From SIG78 sp045533055 (GTDB taxonomy: Bacteria; Verrucomicrobiota; Lentisphaeria; Victivallales; Victivallaceae), in assembly GCA_045533055.1 (NCBI GenBank), contig JAZSHD010000023.1:1-19691 (forward strand): 19,691 bases of DNA. The letters run 5' to 3'. Shown here in pieces: positions 1 to 8,624 of this stretch. The translations under genes were made by a program, and so were the position numbers. Position 1 is the stretch's first letter. Every line of letters starts with the position of its first letter. The notes below the pieces were generated by a model. That model did not search any database. It had not been told where the DNA came from and saw only the letters and a list, made by a program, of their open reading frames with translations.

Positions 1-441
1 TACCAGAATGCAGGCACGATGTGCTGTAATGAGAAAAATGTTATTAATTCTCCGGGGAATGGTCATAGCCGATAAAGAATTTGATAAAAATTACCAAAAA
101 ATTTCAAAATCGGCTTGACTTTAAGCAAACCATCTCAAAAAGGTTTTTCCCTCTTCCCCAAGTCTCCCATATCAACCTTTATCGGGAGCAGAGCCTATAA
201 AAAACGCCCGCTGCTTGACTGTTTAGGGGATTTCCCATTGATATATTTGATTGGTAATATCATAAATTTTGTGAAACTTAAGTGGTGAATTATATCATTT
301 ATGATTATAAATGTACCACACAAACTTTAGTTTTGTGCCGCACTGGCCATCCTTGGTGCTGTACGGACTTTATATTCAAGGGAACAGAGTTTTTGATTTT
401 TTCAGCCCTTTGCCGTATGCGGTTTATCAAAATAACTGTTT
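1..441. other. Intergenic region, no gene recognised
   Basis: No convincing coding region is visible. Short open stretches reach in from the left edge (one frame open to about 75, another to about 118), so the first ~100 bases could hold the tail of an upstream gene, but neither is recognisable. The stretch 60-310 is AT-rich. A weak stem (127-131 with 142-146) followed by a T run could end a plus-strand transcript. A small palindrome (atcat-tt-atgat, 294-305) is too short to call an operator. Confidence 0.5.
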
Positions 442-460
442 TTACTGCACAAAACAGTTA
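433..460 (-). terminator. Possible intrinsic terminator of the FAD oxidoreductase operon
   Basis: Perfect 10-bp inverted repeat (taactgtttt at 433-442, aaaacagtta at 451-460) with an 8-nt loop. On the minus strand it lies across the TAA stop of the oxidoreductase gene (442-444) and is followed by four T residues. The stem is AT-rich and the T run short, so termination may be weak. Confidence 0.45.
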
Positions 461-1767
461 CTGGATCGCAAGACTTTCTGCAGCTCTTTTACTGAAATCT
501 GCCGCAGGGATTGACCTTTTTGCACTGCCAGGGCTGCCGCTGCCCCTGCTGCTTGTCCGGTGATCATACACCCCGGAACCACCCGTACCGATGCTTGCAT
601 TGCCCGGTCACTGGAGATGCATCTGCCCGCAGTCAGCAGATTGCCGGTGTTTTTGGGCAGCAGGGTCCGGTAGGGTATACCGTAATTTTCGCCGGGTTCG
701 TAATAACTCCTGCTTAAATTTATTTCCACAGCAGCTTGTTTTTTTACATCTTTAACTCCGGAATGTATATCTATGGCGTAGGCAAAACACCCGATGTCGT
801 CAGCAAAGTGCCGCCGGGCAAGATAGTCGCTTCGGGTAAGTACATATTCGCCGATGATCCGGCGGGACTCCCGCACCCCCAGCAGCGTGGCAGTGGCAAT
901 AACTTCCGCATTTTCAAAGCCTTTTACATGGGTGCGGAAAAAATCACAATACCCCCATGCCTGTTTCCTTCCTTCAATGCAGGCATTGGTCACACTGAAT
1001 TGATCCAGTACATCTGTGTTGTATATATGCCCCAGGTTGCCGTTCCCCGTAGAGCTGCCGTTGCGGAAATGTCCTACAAAGTGGCCTTCTTCAGTAAAAA
1101 GTTTTTCGCCGGACTCCAGGGCTTTTTTCCACTCTACCCGCCCCAGGCCGTGATTACGCATTTCTTCGGGAATGGCGTTGTAATCTATATTGGCAAACTG
1201 GCTGCAGAGGGTAGGGGCCATAACTTCGTGAGTATCTTCACTGCCGTATTCAAATGGTGCTCCCGCCAGAACCGAAAGCACTCCGTCGCCGGTGGCATCC
1301 ACAAATATCCTGCCGGTGATCGCCATCATGCCTTGTTGGGTCATTACAGCCAACGCTGTTATCTTGCGGCGTTTGAGTGTAACATCGCACAGGCAGACAT
1401 TATAAATAACCTGTACTCCGGCGGCAGCAAGCATTTCGTCCAGCACGAGCTTGACTGCTTCGTTATTTACATTGAACCAGTTGTAATTGGCTGGCTTCTG
1501 CATACGCAAAGCCACTGCATCGACCAATTCTTTGCACAACCCGGCGGCAAGATTATTTTTCAGATCGGTCATGTGGATAATGCTGGGGAGCAAGCCAGCA
1601 GTCAATATGCCGCCGGCACAGTTGTTTTTATCCAGCATTATGACTTTTTTGCCCATGCGGGCGGCTTGAATAGCAGCGGCAACTCCGGCGGCACCGGCAC
1701 CGGCAACGACTATATCGGCATCTGCAAGAATAGGCAGACTGCGGGCTGAAAACTTTATACTGTTCAT
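442..1767 (-). CDS. FAD-dependent oxidoreductase (FAD_oxidored family)
   Basis: The 441-residue protein begins with a classic FAD-binding Rossmann fold: beta strand, GAGAAG at residues 23-28, helix, then an acidic residue (MLDK, near 46) that would hold the ribose. The C-terminal part carries a second dinucleotide-fold signature (GNLLTAGRCISSD followed by an Ala/Gly-rich helix, QAAGAAAALA). This layout is typical of the FAD_oxidored family that is abundant beside polysaccharide-utilisation genes in Lentisphaerota, Planctomycetes and Bacteroidetes; the substrate is generally unknown. No signal peptide is seen, so it is probably cytoplasmic. Its ATG overlaps the stop of the upstream giant gene (TAATG), implying translational coupling, and AAGGT lies just upstream. 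A role in oxidising a sugar or other product released by the upstream enzyme is inference only. Confidence 0.88.
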   Translation of the reverse strand: MNSIKFSARSLPILADADIVVAGAGAAGVAAAIQAARMGKKVIMLDKNNCAGGILTAGLLPSIIHMTDLKNNLAAGLCKELVDAVALRMQKPANYNWFNVNNEAVKLVLDEMLAAAGVQVIYNVCLCDVTLKRRKITALAVMTQQGMMAITGRIFVDATGDGVLSVLAGAPFEYGSEDTHEVMAPTLCSQFANIDYNAIPEEMRNHGLGRVEWKKALESGEKLFTEEGHFVGHFRNGSSTGNGNLGHIYNTDVLDQFSVTNACIEGRKQAWGYCDFFRTHVKGFENAEVIATATLLGVRESRRIIGEYVLTRSDYLARRHFADDIGCFAYAIDIHSGVKDVKKQAAVEINLSRSYYEPGENYGIPYRTLLPKNTGNLLTAGRCISSDRAMQASVRVVPGCMITGQAAGAAAALAVQKGQSLRQISVKELQKVLRSSNCFVQ

Positions 1768-4700
1768 TATTTTACCTTGTTTAAGATATTATACAAATAT
1801 GCACACATGGTTTCGCCGGCGGCTGTTCCGGCACCTTTCATTCCCGCACCGTAAGTGAGACTGTCGCCTACACAAACGATCTTGCTGTTGGCTGGTAAAT
1901 TACGGAGGGCGGCAAGTTTGCTCAACTCTTTCGCCCAGAGCCGGTAGCCTTCGGCACGCAAATGTACTCCGTCGCGGATCTTTACATTTGCCATATTCCG
2001 CATAAGACTGCTTGCCGCATCCGGGTGTCCGGAAGCCAGCACCAGCTTATTCAAGTCACAAAGTTCGCACTTTAATTCAGCAGCAACTTTCCGGACGATC
2101 TCGTTGGCTTTTTCGATCCGCTGCATGGGGGAGTATTGACCGAACTTTTCGCGTTTATGGCGTCTGAGCAAGAGTTTTTCCGAACAGGGCGGAATGGTGT
2201 TCATTACAACTTTTGAGCCGTTTTGCTGCAATGTTTTCACAATGTGCTGCAGATTTTTTTCGTACTGTTCAAAGGTGGCAAGTTTGCCGGTGTTGAGCAT
2301 GTCGTTGGTTCCGGCAAGCAGGATCACTACATCGCCGGAAAGTTTCAACGCCTGCGGCAGACGGCTGCGGATGATGTTGCCGGTTGTGTAGCCGCCTTTG
2401 CCCAGATTATACACTTGGCATAAACTTGATTTTTTTACAGCTTCAGCGGTGGATTTTTCCGGCTCTCCTGTTTGAGCATAAGCAAAGTTTGCCGGATCAT
2501 AAAAGCTTTTCACCAACGCTGCATAAGTTGCAAACTCCAACCGGACCTTGCTGCTGCCATGGCGATAACAAGCCAGATTAAAGAAAAAATCGTTACCGGC
2601 CCCCAGCAGCTTGCGTGGTATGGCAAAGAAAAATCGGGTATTGGCCGTTGATGATATTTTTACACGCTTGTCATTGAACGGCTGCAAATTGCAGCTGCTC
2701 TGGCTGCTGTTATCGGAGTAGGCAATAAACTGCCAAACCTTTTTATTGCTGCCGGCAAGCCAGAATTCTACCTGATGAACATTCCCCGGATAAGCGACTT
2801 CCAAAGCTCCGCAGACATACTCTTTATCCATAGCGATCGCCGCCGTTTTTACTGCATTGGAATATCCGCCAAGCCCGAGTTTATAAAATTTTCCCGGCAA
2901 GGGGTGGGCGATCACTTTATTGAAATCGGCTTTACCGCTGATTTGCGGCACAGAAACTTTACGCCGGATTCCTGCCTGACGGGCAAACTTCGCCAGACTT
3001 ACCGGAACAACTTCGGCAGCTTTTGCCGCATCGTTGAATTTAACCAGCTGCAAAGTCAGCTGTCTGCCGGGTGCGATAAATCCCGTTGCCGCAGATATGT
3101 AAACTTTGCCGGTCCATTCTGCCGGAGCAAGTTTTGCCAGATCAAGCGTAAAATGTTTGGCTCCGTATTCGTTCACCCAATCACCGAGAATATAAACATC
3201 GCTGGTTGGTTTTGCCGCACCGTAAGGATGCCTGCCGGGCTGGGGATTCTGCTGAGTCAAGACCCCCACGGAAAGTGCTTTACGGACAAATTTATTTTTG
3301 TTCACTTCGTAATCCAGCATGATACCGGCAAATTCACCGCGGTTCTTGCTGTGCCGGTGATTATGGCGGTTGAAAAGTCCGCCCACAGGCATAAAAGTAT
3401 GCGTGAGTTTGAATTCGACTTTTTCAGCTTTATCCACCAGAAAACCGGCGGCGGTTACGCCAAGAAAGTCATATATGCGTTGGGTGGTACCTACAGTTAC
3501 GCTCAAATCGTCAGCGTTGGCTTGAGCTGTATATGGAGCAAGACCATCCTGTATTCCGCTGAAACTGCTCCAGCGGGATGTATATTCAACAGCTTCCAAT
3601 ATCGCTGCACCATCTCGCTGGAGCGGCGTGGCGAATTTTCTGCTGCTTGACCTGGCAGGAACGACCTGAGGACTTTTTACCAACATGGCGGGACTGGGTT
3701 TGCCGCAAGCGATTTTGATCCTCTTCTGGTACTTGTTATCCAGCGACGCAACAGTAATTACACCTTTGTCATGATATTCGGGGAGCCGGGGGGTATTGCC
3801 GCAATAGAGCAGAATGTTGTTTTTGTCGTATATGCAGACATATCCTTTGCCGGAATACTCCAGTCTGCCATTTTTGTATGCAGCGGTAAATCCACCGGAA
3901 GCACATGGGGCATCACTCAGTTTACGGATCACGCTTTTGCCCCTGGCTGCGGGCAGCACCGAATATAGTTTATTACCGAATCTGACCGGTTGAGCAAGCA
4001 CTTTTTTGCCGTTGACCGAATAGACACCCGGTGTTTGAAAGATTATCACTTCGGCTTTGGCTGCATTGGAAACAACTTCCACGCTGCTGCCAACTTGCTT
4101 GACATTCAGTTTGCGGTGGGTATTCAGGAAATAATTGCAGGGCATATCATCCACCGAATAGCTCCCGGCATTGCCGGAACTGAAAACGATCTGAATAAAT
4201 TCATCTTGGGCAAAGTTATCAAGTTTCAGGGCAAGTTTTCCGGGATTTTTGCCCATAAACAGCAGTTCCGGCCGTGTAATGACATTTTCTCTCCAGCCGG
4301 TGGTGCGGTAATTGCTGCGGCGTTCTTTTTCGCCGAAACCATACTTGGCAGGTTCGTCGGCATATTTGTTGACCCGATATGCCCAAACTGTCAACTGCGA
4401 TGGCAAATCACCGGTATTTACCGAAATATCCACGCTATTTTGCCGGGAACGGTTGATGAGCGAAAGCACCACTTCATTACCCAATTTTCGCTTGACCGCA
4501 TAGCTTTCAAGTTCGGTTTTCGGGTCATACTTCCAGTCCGGAGTGTATTTAAGGTCATAAATAGTGCTTTTGCCCAGCTCGTAGTTGGCACTTATATAGG
4601 GTATTTGCTGGTAACGCAAAAAGTTGATCGTAGGTATAAATCCATTGGCAAGGACTCGGGTTATATAATCCATCCCGGGGTTCCAGTACAAAAGATCGAC

Positions 4701-6752
4701 CCTTGCTCCGGGGCGGTTGTTGACAAATGTTGCCACCGCCATTGCCATACCGCAGAATTTACGCCAGAAAGACGGGGCCAGCTGCTGCCGGGCTTCAATA
4801 TAGTTAAGTTCATGATACGGATTGCCTCTGCCGTTACCGAACATCAAAACCTTTTTTTCCTGACCAAGTTTGTGCATACTCATCCAGAAATCCGCCCAGT
4901 GATCGTCCCGCATAAGGTCGTTGTGCTGCCAGTCGATCAGACTTACGGTCTTGGTTTCATCAAGATAAATGTAGTCGAAGTTGAATGTGTCAAGCAAACT
5001 GCGGAAGTTATCGAGCATAAAAGCTGCCGCTTCGGGGCGGTTTATCATTGTCGGGTAATTGATCTTGTAATCGCCGGGAAAGAGATTTTTTTCCTGCAGA
5101 TCGCGGTTTTTCTGCATGAAGAATTCCGGATGTTTTTTGACCACATTTGAATCACCCAGTGCGGAATTCACCCAGTTGTAAATACCTATGCGGAAGTGCG
5201 GAGAAATAGCCCGTACTTTCTTTACAACCGCTTTGATATCCTCCGCAGAAAGCTCCCCGCCGTATAACCCTGGTTTGGGAGTATCAAAGTGGTAATCGCC
5301 CCAGGCTGCTGTACGCACATTGCCAAGCATGGCAATGATTTCGCCTTCATCAAGAAGCAGAGCAAGTTTTTGCATATCTTTGACGCCGGAAACTGATAGC
5401 TGCACTTTGGCATCTTCCAGCCATGCCGGACCGGGCTTGAAACTGTGCAGTACTTTGCTGACAACCGGGTCTTTGGGATAAATTTCAGTTAAAAACATGT
5501 ACCAGTTGCCGCTGAAAAATACAAAAGTATCTTCAATGGAAAAGCTCTTTTGCGGCAGCACATCTATCGTGCCCAGCGACATTTCCCACCCGTCGGGCTG
5601 ATAGAAAAGGGCGTTGGCTTTTTCCTGATAAGTGGCGATCGCCGACTGCCACCACGGGAAAACAAATTTGCCGTTAAGGTGGGTTCGGTACTGGCTGAAA
5701 CTGCCCCGGGTTCCTTCATGGTAAAGGAGCATACCTTTGGTCGTCTGCAGAAAACTGCGTTCCTGCTGCGGCGATGTAATTTTGGGTGTTTCCATCAAAG
5801 GCCCGATGTAACCGCTGCCCAGATAAAAGCCGTCATGGTAAAAATCATTGCTGAAATGTACCCGGGTGCGGGGCGTTATAAATGCAGTGTGCTGTTTATT
5901 CTGATTGCGGAAAACTGTTTTCCGCCGCAGCCGGTCATTTTCTATTGAGTAAAATTTTTCGATCGTTATGCCGGAGAGTCTGGGATTGGTGCAGATAAAT
6001 TTGAGCTGATTTTTGCCGGAGCTTTTTTTGATAACTTTGTCAAAACGCTCAAAGGCTTCCGCATCGCCGGCACGGCTTTGGAGAAAGTAGTGGTTTTCCA
6101 CGCCTTGCACTGCAAATTTGCCGGTGCGTTTGTCTTTGACTGCCAGCAAACTGCCGTTATCCGGTGAAAAACTGTATTCGGCAATAGAACTTTGCAGCAT
6201 TGCAGCATTAGCTGGGAGCAGAAACTGTTGAGGCGTTTTTACATCATTTATGACCGGCACAACCAGATCGCTTATTTCAATAAATTCGCTTGATTTCTGC
6301 ATGGCGGGGTGCATTATGGCAAAAAAACTTATATTGCCGAAGGATTCCGGTTTGGCTCCTTTGCCCCGGAACCGCCACTTTTTTATATCCAGCGGCACAG
6401 TCACACTTTGCCAAGTATTGGGTTTTACGGGCAGAAAAATATCAAAGTAACCGTTACTGCCGGAAAGCACAAAATAGATTTGTCTGCCGAAATTCATCCG
6501 GACTTTGCATTTTATCGAACCCGAAAAATCCAGCTGCGGAATTTTTTTCAGCTCAATACCGCAATAGCGTTTTACACCTTTGCCCTGCACACGCAATATT
6601 CCGGGCGATGGCACACTCAATTCAGCGGTGCTGCGGGGCTTCCAGCCGATTTTTTCTGCCTCCTCCAAGCTGTTGGACCCGGTCAGTCTGACTTCGGCAG
6701 CCGCTGCGATAAAAGCACAAAAGGTACAGAGTAGAAAAATAAAATGCTTCAT
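1767..6752 (-). CDS. Giant secreted glycosidase-like protein with a circularly permuted SGNH hydrolase domain at its C terminus
   Basis: 1661 residues. I chose ATG at 6752 because GAGG sits 9 nt upstream and because MKHFIFLLCTFCAFIAAAA makes a normal signal peptide; a TTG at 6767 is the alternative. Residues ~20-150 look like a carbohydrate-binding beta-sandwich. Residues ~170-850 resemble a glycosidase: a beta-sandwich region, then a TIM-barrel-like segment with strands such as RIGIYNW and FDYIYLDETKT (D598 a candidate catalytic acid), then a C-terminal beta domain. I cannot assign a GH family. Further beta-rich modules fill ~850-1400. The last ~210 residues carry all SGNH esterase blocks in altered order: NLGKGG (1449-1454), GTND (1481-1484), DGVH (1594-1597), then GDSL with S1631 only 30 residues from the end. 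The product is predicted to be exported and to cleave or de-esterify a glycan. It is second gene of a pseudopilin-glycosidase-oxidoreductase operon. Confidence 0.8.
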   Translation of the reverse strand: MKHFIFLLCTFCAFIAAAAEVRLTGSNSLEEAEKIGWKPRSTAELSVPSPGILRVQGKGVKRYCGIELKKIPQLDFSGSIKCKVRMNFGRQIYFVLSGSNGYFDIFLPVKPNTWQSVTVPLDIKKWRFRGKGAKPESFGNISFFAIMHPAMQKSSEFIEISDLVVPVINDVKTPQQFLLPANAAMLQSSIAEYSFSPDNGSLLAVKDKRTGKFAVQGVENHYFLQSRAGDAEAFERFDKVIKKSSGKNQLKFICTNPRLSGITIEKFYSIENDRLRRKTVFRNQNKQHTAFITPRTRVHFSNDFYHDGFYLGSGYIGPLMETPKITSPQQERSFLQTTKGMLLYHEGTRGSFSQYRTHLNGKFVFPWWQSAIATYQEKANALFYQPDGWEMSLGTIDVLPQKSFSIEDTFVFFSGNWYMFLTEIYPKDPVVSKVLHSFKPGPAWLEDAKVQLSVSGVKDMQKLALLLDEGEIIAMLGNVRTAAWGDYHFDTPKPGLYGGELSAEDIKAVVKKVRAISPHFRIGIYNWVNSALGDSNVVKKHPEFFMQKNRDLQEKNLFPGDYKINYPTMINRPEAAAFMLDNFRSLLDTFNFDYIYLDETKTVSLIDWQHNDLMRDDHWADFWMSMHKLGQEKKVLMFGNGRGNPYHELNYIEARQQLAPSFWRKFCGMAMAVATFVNNRPGARVDLLYWNPGMDYITRVLANGFIPTINFLRYQQIPYISANYELGKSTIYDLKYTPDWKYDPKTELESYAVKRKLGNEVVLSLINRSRQNSVDISVNTGDLPSQLTVWAYRVNKYADEPAKYGFGEKERRSNYRTTGWRENVITRPELLFMGKNPGKLALKLDNFAQDEFIQIVFSSGNAGSYSVDDMPCNYFLNTHRKLNVKQVGSSVEVVSNAAKAEVIIFQTPGVYSVNGKKVLAQPVRFGNKLYSVLPAARGKSVIRKLSDAPCASGGFTAAYKNGRLEYSGKGYVCIYDKNNILLYCGNTPRLPEYHDKGVITVASLDNKYQKRIKIACGKPSPAMLVKSPQVVPARSSSRKFATPLQRDGAAILEAVEYTSRWSSFSGIQDGLAPYTAQANADDLSVTVGTTQRIYDFLGVTAAGFLVDKAEKVEFKLTHTFMPVGGLFNRHNHRHSKNRGEFAGIMLDYEVNKNKFVRKALSVGVLTQQNPQPGRHPYGAAKPTSDVYILGDWVNEYGAKHFTLDLAKLAPAEWTGKVYISAATGFIAPGRQLTLQLVKFNDAAKAAEVVPVSLAKFARQAGIRRKVSVPQISGKADFNKVIAHPLPGKFYKLGLGGYSNAVKTAAIAMDKEYVCGALEVAYPGNVHQVEFWLAGSNKKVWQFIAYSDNSSQSSCNLQPFNDKRVKISSTANTRFFFAIPRKLLGAGNDFFFNLACYRHGSSKVRLEFATYAALVKSFYDPANFAYAQTGEPEKSTAEAVKKSSLCQVYNLGKGGYTTGNIIRSRLPQALKLSGDVVILLAGTNDMLNTGKLATFEQYEKNLQHIVKTLQQNGSKVVMNTIPPCSEKLLLRRHKREKFGQYSPMQRIEKANEIVRKVAAELKCELCDLNKLVLASGHPDAASSLMRNMANVKIRDGVHLRAEGYRLWAKELSKLAALRNLPANSKIVCVGDSLTYGAGMKGAGTAAGETMCAYLYNILNKVK

Positions 6753-6763
6753 CAGCAAAAACC

Positions 6764-7483
6764 TCAATTATCAAAGTTCTGATTCCACGGATTGTAAGCT
6801 ACCCGCAGAGTGCGCTCCCGATTGTCAGTTGTGGGGTAGAGCTGACAGTGGATGGGGACCATGGAGTTTTCACTCAATGCTTCCACATGACCATCAAGGA
6901 AGTTGAAGTTCGCGTGCTTATTGTGCCGCAGATGCACCCGGTAGGTGTACGCAGTGGAGGTGTTGGAGCGTTTCTGCACCAGATGCCACTGTACCGGTTT
7001 GCCGAAGCCAACCGTTTCTGCCCATGCCGGGGGATTGGTGTTGGCGGAATCGCAGAAAGTTTCCGACCGGTCAGGCGTTGGATATTTGCTCAACGGGAAA
7101 AAATAAGCTGCTGCGGCAGGGTTGTAAAGTCCGCAGCGGGCAAATGTGCAGTATTGGTTTTCGCCCCGGTAAGGCGTATTGGTCGGTGCCAGCGAGGGGC
7201 AGCGGAGCATGCCGTAATCGTAATTTTCAATAATTCCGCTTCGCATAAACATCAGCGACCAGTTCAAGCCGTTGCCATCTTCGTTGGGACAGGTCACCAG
7301 CCAGTCATTGTTGGCGTTGATATACATCTGGTGGTAAATACCGGTCTGTTTGAGTGCATTGCGGCAGTTGGCATCTTTGGCCCGCTCCCTGGCGGCAGAT
7401 AATGCCGGCAGCAGCATAGCCGCCAGAATAGCGATGATAGCAATTACTACCAATAGTTCGATAAGAGTAAAAGATTTTTTCAT
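6764..7483 (-). CDS. Type II secretion-like pseudopilin, H-X9-DG type (DUF1559-like)
   Basis: 239 residues from ATG at 7483, preceded by AGAGGTG at suitable spacing; the open frame extends 31 codons further upstream but that part has no pilin character. The N terminus KKSFTLIELLVVIAIIAILA is a textbook prepilin peptidase site (F-T-L-I-E, with the glutamate at +5) followed by a hydrophobic helix and an Ala-rich helix. Near the C terminus HNKHANFNFLDGHVEAL matches the H-X9-DG signature of the large pseudopilin family found in Planctomycetes, Verrucomicrobia and Lentisphaerota. The protein should be anchored in the inner membrane. Lentisphaerota carry very many such genes beside glycosidases; the exact job is unknown. 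The stop codon TGA is part of the SD of the next gene, so translation is probably coupled. Confidence 0.9.
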   Translation of the reverse strand: MKKSFTLIELLVVIAIIAILAAMLLPALSAARERAKDANCRNALKQTGIYHQMYINANNDWLVTCPNEDGNGLNWSLMFMRSGIIENYDYGMLRCPSLAPTNTPYRGENQYCTFARCGLYNPAAAAYFFPLSKYPTPDRSETFCDSANTNPPAWAETVGFGKPVQWHLVQKRSNTSTAYTYRVHLRHNKHANFNFLDGHVEALSENSMVPIHCQLYPTTDNRERTLRVAYNPWNQNFDN

Positions 7484-7524
7484 AAAACACCTCTTTGTTT
7501 GATAATCAGTTGCCTTACTATTAA

Positions 7525-7553
7525 GATAGCTTGCGTAACGCTGTATTGCTATC
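7525..7553. promoter_or_regulatory. Nested inverted repeat, possible operator in the divergent AraC/pseudopilin promoter region
   Basis: gatagc (7525-7530) and gctatc (7548-7553) form a 6-bp inverted repeat. Between the arms is a smaller, off-centre palindrome gcgt-a-acgc (7533-7541). The site lies in the 162-bp space between the divergent regulator and pseudopilin genes, about 45-70 bp upstream of the pseudopilin start. It could bind the neighbouring AraC-family protein, though AraC sites are more often direct repeats. Confidence 0.35.
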
Positions 7554-7613
7554 AATATGTGGCTTTTTTTTATCAAAAAAGTGCTGTTTATGTTTTGTGT
7601 TACTCTTTGACAA

Positions 7614-7622
7614 TGCTATATT
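7614..7622 (+). promoter_or_regulatory. Extended -10 promoter (TGn-TATATT) for the AraC-family gene
   Basis: TGC followed directly by TATATT is a good extended -10 element and lies 24-32 bp before the ATG at 7646. The ten bases tatattaaga (7617-7626) recur exactly upstream of the gene at 8625. A TTGACA at 7607-7612 is too close to serve as its -35. Confidence 0.45.
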
Positions 7623-7645
7623 AAGAAGAGAATGGAGATTGGAGT

Positions 7646-8476
7646 ATGCCAATAGAGTTTGAACAGAATTTGGATAAAGAGCTGTTTGGCGAACTTCAGC
7701 AGCATTTGCAGGATTTGAGCGAGAGCTTTCAAGTCCATTGCTGCTGGAAAGCCGGTTTCAAGCTGCAAGTGGAGAACCGGCTCAATGAATATGCCGCCAA
7801 ACACAGCTGCCAATATTGTGCTGCATATAAAGCTCGTGGTGAACACGAAAAAGCCTGTATTGAACATGACCGCTATACCCTTACAGCACTTATGGCAGAA
7901 CATCAGGATTGGTTTGAAGCCCGCTGTCCGGCAGGGGCGGTGGAGCTGGTTATACCATTTCATCAAAACGGGATCTGTCTGGGGGCAGTGCTGTGCGGCC
8001 CTTACCGGAAAGTTGAGGATCCGGTAAATGATCTGCTGACTGTGCTGACTGCCAGCCGGAAAAAAAGTCTGGTGAACATAATCCGGACTATGTTGAAAAA
8101 TACTGTCGGCTCTGCCTATTCCGGTAAAATCCCGGAATCCACCGATCAGCGGCTGAAAAATGCAGTAAAGTTTATCCGCAAAAATTTCCGCCGCCGGATC
8201 ACTGCGGAAGAGGCGGCGGCACAGGCAAATTTGAGCCGTTCCCGATTTCTGCACTTGTTTCCGCAAGAGTTCGGCAAAACTTTCGGAGCCTATTTGATTG
8301 ATTTACGAATCGCTGAAAGCTGTAAATTATTACGGAAAAAATCTTTAACGATTGATGAAATAGCTTTGTCGCTGGGGTTTTGCAGTCAAAGTCATTTTAC
8401 CAGCACTTTTCAGAAAATCATGCATACTACTCCCAAAGCCTATCGCAGCAGACGCATTGAATCAGCAGAACAATGA
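7646..8476 (+). CDS. AraC-family transcriptional regulator with N-terminal PocR-like sensor domain
   Basis: 276 residues. The N-terminal ~150 residues resemble the PocR ligand-binding domain, with a cysteine set C55, C58, C71 and C94 around HSCQYCAAYKARGEHEKAC and a hydrophobic core PFHQNGICLGAVLCGPYRK. The C-terminal ~100 residues are a two-helix-turn-helix AraC/XylS DNA-binding domain: first HTH about 185-205 (ITAEEAAAQANLSRSRFLHLF), second about 235-257, ending in the usual SLGFCSQSHFTSTFQKIMHTTPKAYR signature. GGAG sequences lie upstream (7634-7637 best spaced). It is divergent from the pseudopilin/glycosidase/oxidoreductase operon and probably controls it in response to a small ligand. 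That pairing is common for sugar-utilisation loci; the ligand cannot be read from sequence. Confidence 0.93.
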   Translation: MPIEFEQNLDKELFGELQQHLQDLSESFQVHCCWKAGFKLQVENRLNEYAAKHSCQYCAAYKARGEHEKACIEHDRYTLTALMAEHQDWFEARCPAGAVELVIPFHQNGICLGAVLCGPYRKVEDPVNDLLTVLTASRKKSLVNIIRTMLKNTVGSAYSGKIPESTDQRLKNAVKFIRKNFRRRITAEEAAAQANLSRSRFLHLFPQEFGKTFGAYLIDLRIAESCKLLRKKSLTIDEIALSLGFCSQSHFTSTFQKIMHTTPKAYRSRRIESAEQ

Positions 8477-8526
8477 CCTTCCGGAACAAACCGTTTTTGT
8501 GAGAGATTTTGAACAATTTGTTTAAA

Positions 8527-8557
8527 ACCGGAAAAATATTTTTGAAAAATTTCCGGT
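8527..8557. repeat. Inverted repeat between the AraC-family gene and the next gene
   Basis: accggaaa (8527-8534) pairs perfectly with tttccggt (8550-8557), with an AT-rich middle that can extend the stem in part. No T run follows, so a terminator is doubtful; it lies about 25 bp upstream of the 8583 promoter and could be an operator. Confidence 0.4.
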
Positions 8558-8582
8558 ATGACATCTTTTGGCGCAGTTGGCT

Positions 8583-8591
8583 TGGTATATT
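8583..8591 (+). promoter_or_regulatory. Extended -10 promoter (TGn-TATATT) for the gene at 8625
   Basis: TGG followed by TATATT, 34-42 bp before the ATG. The ten bases tatattaaga (8586-8595) are identical to those in front of the AraC-family gene, so the two genes may use the same holoenzyme. Confidence 0.45.
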
Positions 8592-8624
8592 AAGAGCAAA
8601 TCTTTAATGCCGGAGGAATGATTT

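Noticed and set aside
1..118. C-terminal end of an upstream plus-strand gene
   Set aside because: Two frames are open for a short distance but neither can be recognised, and nothing distinguishes them from chance.
736..1749. Long plus-strand open frame (337 codons) opposite the oxidoreductase gene
   Set aside because: It is antisense to a clear FAD-binding protein, has no SD or recognisable domain, and has the odd composition of a shadow frame.
3990..5150. Long plus-strand open frame (386 codons) opposite the giant gene, with another at 2775-3650
   Set aside because: Both are antisense to a continuous protein with signal peptide and recognisable motifs; no domain or RBS support.
6753..6767. 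TTG start at 6767 for the giant gene
   Set aside because: The ATG at 6752 has GAGG at proper spacing and gives a standard signal peptide.
7484..7576. Upstream extension of the pseudopilin reading frame
   Set aside because: The prepilin signal must be close to the N terminus and the ATG at 7483 has a good SD.
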